Of a stretch of DNA of 64,000 nt, positions 60,052-64,000 are shown in pieces. Numbering within the stretch: the stretch's first letter is position 1; the number at the start of each line of letters is the position of its first letter. A program made the position numbers and the translations under genes. The notes beneath the pieces were generated by a model that saw only the letters and a list, made by a program, of their open reading frames with translations, had not been told where the DNA came from and did no database searches. The DNA is from Shumkonia mesophila (lineage in GTDB: Bacteria; Pseudomonadota; Alphaproteobacteria; Rhodospirillales; Shumkoniaceae). Location: the NCBI RefSeq assembly GCF_026163695.1, contig NZ_JAOTID010000015.1:1-64000 (forward strand), written 5' to 3'.

Positions 60052-60738
60052 ATGACACCGGGAACGTTGGGAAGACTCGGCTCGCAACACAAGAGCCTGG
60101 TCACCGAGATCGTCGAGCAGCTCGAATCGCGGATCATCTCGGGTGAGTTGAAGCCGGGGGAACGCCTGGTCGAGCAGACGCTGTGCGAGCAGATGGGGGT
60201 GAGCCGCTCTCCGCTGCGCGAGGCCTTCCGCCTGCTGGAGAACCGGGGCTTCGTCAAGAAGGAGGCGCGCCGCGGCGTCACTGTGGCCCAGGCCTCGCTC
60301 AAGGAAGCCATCGACGTCTACGTGATCCGCGCCAACCTGGAGAGCCTGGCCACCCACCTCGCGGTCAGGCGCAACGACCCCGGGCTCGTCCGGGTGCTCA
60401 AGGAGCTTCACGAAAAGATGGTCCAGGTCGCCGGGAAGGACGACCGCAAGACCTACTACCGCCTGAACGCCGAGTTCCACTCGGCGGTCATCCGCGCCTG
60501 CGGCAACGAGCAACTGATCGACATGCTGGACGTCTTCGGCAAGCACACCGCCCGTTACCGCCTGCAAGTCCTTTCGATGCCGGGCAAGCTTGAGGAGTCG
60601 GTGAAGAAGCACGGCGCGCTCATCCGCTCCATCGAGCTCGGCGACGCCGAACGGGCGGAGGCGCTGCGCAAGGAATCCATCCTCGAGAACATCGCCCTCC
60701 TGGAGCAACACCTGGAAGAAAAAAAGGGGACGACATGA
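60052..60738 (+). CDS. GntR-family regulator (FCD type)
   Basis: A 228-residue regulator: winged helix LESRIISGELKPGERLVEQT, LCEQMGVSRSPLREAFRLLE, then an FCD domain with metal-binding histidines (FHSAV and VKKHGALI). ATG 60052 is preferred over an in-frame TTG at 60046. It overlaps the ferredoxin gene by 4 bases, so it is the first gene of the operon and probably senses the carboxylate imported by TctCBA. Confidence 0.91.
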   Translation: MTPGTLGRLGSQHKSLVTEIVEQLESRIISGELKPGERLVEQTLCEQMGVSRSPLREAFRLLENRGFVKKEARRGVTVAQASLKEAIDVYVIRANLESLATHLAVRRNDPGLVRVLKELHEKMVQVAGKDDRKTYYRLNAEFHSAVIRACGNEQLIDMLDVFGKHTARYRLQVLSMPGKLEESVKKHGALIRSIELGDAERAEALRKESILENIALLEQHLEEKKGTT

Positions 60739-61454
60739 AAATAGATCCCGACAAGTGCACGTCCTGCCTGTCGTGCATTCCCTACTGCCCAATGAACTGC
60801 ATCGCCGAAGGGGACGACGGCACGGCGATCGACGAGGACGAGTGTGTGGACTGCGGCGTGTGCCGCAACGTCGAGGTCTGCCCGGAAGAGGCGATCTACA
60901 TGCCCGCCGAGGCGTTCGAGTATCCGCGCGCCATCCGCATGCAATTCAGCGACCCCAGCGTGCAGCACCCCAACCTGAAGGCCTGGGGCCGTGGCACCGA
61001 GGAGGCCAAGACCAACGACGTGACCGGCAAGTTCGGCAAGGGCGACTACGGCATGCTCTTCGAGTTCGGCCGACCGGGAACGGGAGCGCGATTCCGGGAA
61101 ATCGAGAAGATCACCACGGCGATCTGCGCCATGGGGATCGACATTCTCGAGGACAACCCGATTTCCGGCCTCATCGCCGACAAGACGACCGGCACAATCA
61201 GGCCGGAGTTCCGGGACGAGAAGATCCTCTCGGCGATCCTCGAAATCCGCATCGACGATAGCCAGCTGGCGGCCGTCGTGGACAAGGTCATTCCGCTTCT
61301 CGACGACGTCGACACGGTGGTTTCCGTCGGGCTGGTCAGCCGCTTCGACGACAACGACGAACTGCCGGTGATCGGCGCGCTGCGCTCGCTCGGCATCACG
61401 CCCAGACCCAACGCCAAGATCAACGTCGGCCTCGGCCGGCCGATCGTCGAATAG
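60735..61454 (+). CDS. ferredoxin-domain protein with long C-terminal extension
   Basis: A 239-residue protein. The N-terminal 60 residues bind two iron-sulfur clusters: C8-x2-C11-x2-C14-x3-C18-P, and C37-x2-C40-x2-C43-x5-C49-P. The second set has five residues instead of three before the last cysteine. The remaining 180 residues are unassigned; the end (LAAVVDKVIPLLDDVDTVVS to INVGLGRPIVE) looks like an alpha/beta domain. It is operonic with GntR and a cysteine-rich protein and precedes a TctCBA transporter, so it may take part in redox chemistry on the imported acid. Confidence 0.8.
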   Translation: MKIDPDKCTSCLSCIPYCPMNCIAEGDDGTAIDEDECVDCGVCRNVEVCPEEAIYMPAEAFEYPRAIRMQFSDPSVQHPNLKAWGRGTEEAKTNDVTGKFGKGDYGMLFEFGRPGTGARFREIEKITTAICAMGIDILEDNPISGLIADKTTGTIRPEFRDEKILSAILEIRIDDSQLAAVVDKVIPLLDDVDTVVSVGLVSRFDDNDELPVIGALRSLGITPRPNAKINVGLGRPIVE

Positions 61455-61468
61455 CCGAGGAACCGGAC

Positions 61469-62104
61469 ATGAGCCATTCCCTGCATCGCTTCGGCAAGCC
61501 CGAAGACCTGAAGAACGACTTCTGCATCTATTCGCGCGCCGCCAAGGGCATCAACCGCGACGACTGCGGCGACAAGCTGCGCCGCACGCTGGAGATCTAC
61601 CTCAAAAACGACGTCGTCAACTTCGGCTCCAGCCATGCCGGGCGAAACTACCTCTCGGGACTCAAGCCCGATGAGTACGCCAAAACGCTGGACAATTCCT
61701 ATGGCATCATCGCCACCTTCGCCGACCGCAATGCGGTCAAGGGCGTGCTCGCCCAGCTGAAGGAGGTGGCGCTCGGCATCTCGGTCGTCGTCAGCGGCCT
61801 GATCGACGAGGTCAAGCAGATCGCCTACGAGGTGGGACTCAGGCCCCACACCGCGCTCCTGTCGCTCGGCATCTACGGCAAGCGCTCGCTGCTGCCGGCC
61901 GACGACGTGCTGGCGGTGACGACCATGTGCGGGCACTCGCTGGTTAGCGCCGCGCTGGCCCGCGAGGTCATCGACAAGGTGAAGAAGGGCAAGCTGACGC
62001 CGGAGCAGGGCGCGCGGACGCTGGCGCGCCCCTGCCCGTGCGGGATTTTCAATACCAAGCGGTGCGCCGAGCTTCTGGAAAAGCAGAGGAGCACCGCCCA
62101 GTAG
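61469..62104 (+). CDS. cysteine-containing hypothetical protein, partner of the ferredoxin
   Basis: A 211-residue protein with six cysteines at 19, 33, 154, 189, 191 and 199. The last three sit in RPCPCGIFNTKRC, a likely metal or cluster site. VSGLIDEVKQIAYEVGLRPH and TALLSLGIYGKRSLLPADDV form the core. No known family is recognised. It lies 14 bases after the ferredoxin-domain gene, with AGGAA upstream of the ATG. It may form a complex with that protein. Confidence 0.75.
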   Translation: MSHSLHRFGKPEDLKNDFCIYSRAAKGINRDDCGDKLRRTLEIYLKNDVVNFGSSHAGRNYLSGLKPDEYAKTLDNSYGIIATFADRNAVKGVLAQLKEVALGISVVVSGLIDEVKQIAYEVGLRPHTALLSLGIYGKRSLLPADDVLAVTTMCGHSLVSAALAREVIDKVKKGKLTPEQGARTLARPCPCGIFNTKRCAELLEKQRSTAQ

Positions 62105-62195
62105 CCGGAAAGGCGATCCGGCAAGCGGCCGCCCGGCGGCCGACCACCATCGTCATCGTCTCAACGAACTGTCCAACAACGAACGGGAGGAGACT

Positions 62196-63182
62196 ATGAA
62201 CGTAAGGAGACGGCATCTTTCGCAACTGACCGGCACGCTGTGCGCCGCCGGCCTTCTTGTCGCCTCGACCTCGGGGGTATTGGCCGCCGACACACCAGCC
62301 TATCCGGTGAAGACGGTCACGCTGATCACCCATTCCAGCCCAGGCGGCGGCAGCGACCTGTTCCTCAGGCAGATGATCAAGTACCTGGGCCCGCAAATGG
62401 GCGTCACCTTCGTGGTGAAGAACGTCCGCGGCGGCGGCGGCGCCAAGGCGTTGGCCGAACTGGCCAAGCTGCCGCCCGACGGCTCGGCCTTCTACGCGAC
62501 GACCGACACCTGCATCCAGACCCCGATGTTCGGCAAGGTCGAATACACCATTCACGACCTCGAACCCGTGGTGAATGTCTTTGAGGACCCCGAGGTCATC
62601 TACACCCGCAAGGACAGCCCGCTGAAGAGCCTCAAGGATGTCATGGCGGCGGCCAAGAAGGACCCCAAGAACGCCAAGTGGGGCGGCGGTACGGCGACCG
62701 AACTCGGCCGCCAGGTTCTCGAACGGCTCAAGGAGATTGTCGGCGTCGACCTGCCGATCGTCTCCTTCGAGGGCGGCGGCGACGCCATGATGGCCGTGCT
62801 GAACGGCAGCATGGACATCGCGGTCGGCGAGCCGGGCGAGGTTTCGGCGCAGTTGGAAGCCGGCAAGATCCGCCTGCTGGCGGCGTTCACCGAGCAGCGC
62901 CTCGCCACCTATCCCGACGTCCCGACCGCCAAGGAGCAGGGCGTCGACCTGGTGCTGACCAAGTTCCGCGGCCTGACCGGGCCGAAGGGCCTGCCGACCG
63001 ACGTCGTCAAGGCTTGGGAAGAGGCCATCCCCAAGCTGTTGGCCAACCCGGAATACAAGAAGGCCTACGACGAGGACAGCCTGATTCCGGCCTTCAAGGA
63101 CCAGAAGGCCTTCCAGGCCTATCTGGCCAAGACCGAGGTCGACCTCAAGACCTACCTCACCAAGATGGGCGTCATCAAATAG
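62196..63182 (+). CDS. tctC: tripartite tricarboxylate transporter substrate-binding protein (Bug/TctC)
   Basis: A 328-residue periplasmic protein with signal peptide (to about residue 31, VLAAD). YPVKTVTLITHSSPGGGSDL is the TctC/Bug N-terminal block, followed by VVKNVRGGGGAKALAELAKL and FEGGGDAMMAVLNGSMDIAV. Binds a carboxylate for the TctAB membrane unit. GGGAGGAG precedes the ATG. Confidence 0.93.
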   Translation: MNVRRRHLSQLTGTLCAAGLLVASTSGVLAADTPAYPVKTVTLITHSSPGGGSDLFLRQMIKYLGPQMGVTFVVKNVRGGGGAKALAELAKLPPDGSAFYATTDTCIQTPMFGKVEYTIHDLEPVVNVFEDPEVIYTRKDSPLKSLKDVMAAAKKDPKNAKWGGGTATELGRQVLERLKEIVGVDLPIVSFEGGGDAMMAVLNGSMDIAVGEPGEVSAQLEAGKIRLLAAFTEQRLATYPDVPTAKEQGVDLVLTKFRGLTGPKGLPTDVVKAWEEAIPKLLANPEYKKAYDEDSLIPAFKDQKAFQAYLAKTEVDLKTYLTKMGVIK

Positions 63183-63289
63183 CCGGCGGAAGGGCCGTTT
63201 TCAAGGGGGCGGGGGGAGTCTTCCCCGCCCCGCTGGAACCTTCGCCGGGCTCGCCGATGGGGGACAAGAGCAGGAGCAGGAGTTGCACC

Positions 63290-63775
63290 ATGCGCAGGGA
63301 TTGGATCGCCGGACTGGTCTTTCTGGGGCTCGCGGTCGCATATTACGTCTTCGCCGATGACATCCCGCGGAGCCAATTGAGTGACGTTGTCGGCGCCGCG
63401 TCCTATCCCAAGCTCCTGGCGGTGTGCCTGGGCGGGCTCGCCGTGCTTCTCGTGCTGGCCGGCCTCGCCGCCAAGCCCGCGGCGGCGTCCGAGGCAACGC
63501 GCAAGGAGCGGGCGGCCAAGGACCTGCGAGGGTTCTACCGGGCGGGCGGCACACTGGCGCTTGGCATCGGTTTCCTGCTGATCATCAACTGGGTCGGCTA
63601 CGCGGTGACGGTGGCCCTGCTGCTCGCCGCCATGCTTCTCTACAACCACATGAAGCCCGGATGGCGCATGGTCCTTTTCGCGGCGGCCGGCGGCGGCGGC
63701 TTCTGGCTGCTGTTCGGCGTCGTCTTCGACGGCGCGGTACCGGCCGGAATCTGGCCGAAACTGTTCGGAATCTGA
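63290..63775 (+). CDS. tctB: tripartite tricarboxylate transporter small membrane subunit TctB
   Basis: A 161-residue protein with four hydrophobic segments, beginning WIAGLVFLGLAVAYYVFADD and ending with FAAAGGGGFWLLFGVVFDGA before VPAGIWPKLFGI, the typical TctB end. ATG 63290 follows AGGAGCAGGAG. It lies between tctC and tctA. Confidence 0.92.
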   Translation: MRRDWIAGLVFLGLAVAYYVFADDIPRSQLSDVVGAASYPKLLAVCLGGLAVLLVLAGLAAKPAAASEATRKERAAKDLRGFYRAGGTLALGIGFLLIINWVGYAVTVALLLAAMLLYNHMKPGWRMVLFAAAGGGGFWLLFGVVFDGAVPAGIWPKLFGI

Positions 63776-63785
63776 GGACGAGGCC

Positions 63786-64000
63786 ATGGAACAGATCTTC
63801 TCGATCATCTTCGACGTCATGACCGGCACGCCGGCCCTGATTGGCGCCGCCATCGGCATCACCTGGGGCATCATCGGCGGCGCCCTGCCAGGCATCTCGC
63901 CATCCATCTCGATGGCGCTCATCCTGCCGCTGACCTACACCATGCAGCCGGTGGTCGGCATCATCACGCTGGCCGCGGTCTACTGCGGCGCCGAATACGG
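63786..64000 (+). CDS. tctA: tripartite tricarboxylate transporter large subunit TctA (5' part)
   Basis: The frame starts at ATG 63786 and runs off the window. The visible 71 residues include ITWGIIGGALPGISPSISMA and LITLAAVYCGAEYG-type sequence (ITLAAVYCGAEYG), the strongly conserved TctA N-terminus with its P-G-x-S loop. The complete protein would be about 500 residues. Confidence 0.92.
   Translation, partial: MEQIFSIIFDVMTGTPALIGAAIGITWGIIGGALPGISPSISMALILPLTYTMQPVVGIITLAAVYCGAEY

Noticed and set aside
1-64000. CRISPR arrays and tRNA/rRNA genes
   Set aside because: No regularly spaced repeats and no tRNA or rRNA sequence was recognised by reading; a covariance-model scan was not possible.

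Overview
The window is GC-rich, densely coding DNA with many ATGA-type start/stop overlaps. The gene content points to an alphaproteobacterium: LuxR/LuxI next to DUF6499/DUF2285, an RdfS-TraF-RlxS block, a Trb secretion system, and GntR- or LacI-linked sugar-acid catabolic genes. Species cannot be read from the sequence. Most of the window (about 1.0-50.1 kb) is an integrative and conjugative element (ICE) of the type known from Mesorhizobium ICEMlSymR7A. It is flanked by chromosome-like catabolic genes.

Layout: (1) 1-951: tail of a LacI-type regulator and a shikimate dehydrogenase-like gene. (2) 1039-4033: ICE control circuit: luxR, luxI behind a lux box and a 26-bp inverted repeat, DUF6499 and DUF2285 halves separated by an apparent +1 frameshift (FseA-like), and the antiactivator/repressor pair qseM/qseC. 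(3) 4107-9653: a 420-bp duplication carrying the start of ardC brackets a 3.4-kb insert (SDR, AraC, an IS3 remnant fused to a DUF2274 tail, RES toxin domain); intact ardC and DUF2958 follow. (4) 9737-17413: ParB, an AT-rich small gene pair, DUF736, RdfS-like excisionase, TraF peptidase and RlxS relaxase. (5) 17595-22706: cargo island 1, a four-gene ubiquitin-like conjugation operon (multiubiquitin, E2, JAB-E1 fusion, DUF6527), divergent from an RHH-GNAT-Xre-ImmA/IrrE operon. (6) 22957-35115: traG, copG, trbBCDEJLFGI, DUF2274, DUF736. (7) 35247-50101: cargo island 2, a four-gene helicase/ATPase cassette convergent with a phosphorothioation operon dndBCDEA, then an HNH-HIT fusion, a membrane protein and an AbiE toxin-antitoxin pair. 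(8) 50102-64000: IS91-type debris, then a sugar-acid catabolic cluster (lactonase, aldolase, GntR, ABC importer, SDR, dehydratase, decayed aldehyde dehydrogenase), and a GntR/ferredoxin/TctCBA operon cut by the window end.

How it fits together: AHL made by LuxI should activate LuxR at the lux box and drive luxI and the split fseA. The fused DUF6499-DUF2285 product would then induce rdfS-traF and the transfer genes, while QseM blocks it and QseC controls QseM. ArdC helps the incoming DNA escape restriction. Cargo sits at two places in the backbone: between relaxase and coupling protein genes, and after the trb operon. Both cargo blocks are defence-like. The best candidates for under-described biology are the ubiquitin-like operon with its divergent partner operon, and the four-gene cassette paired with dndBCDEA. 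No integrase gene, tRNA gene or CRISPR array was found, so the ICE ends are not fixed.
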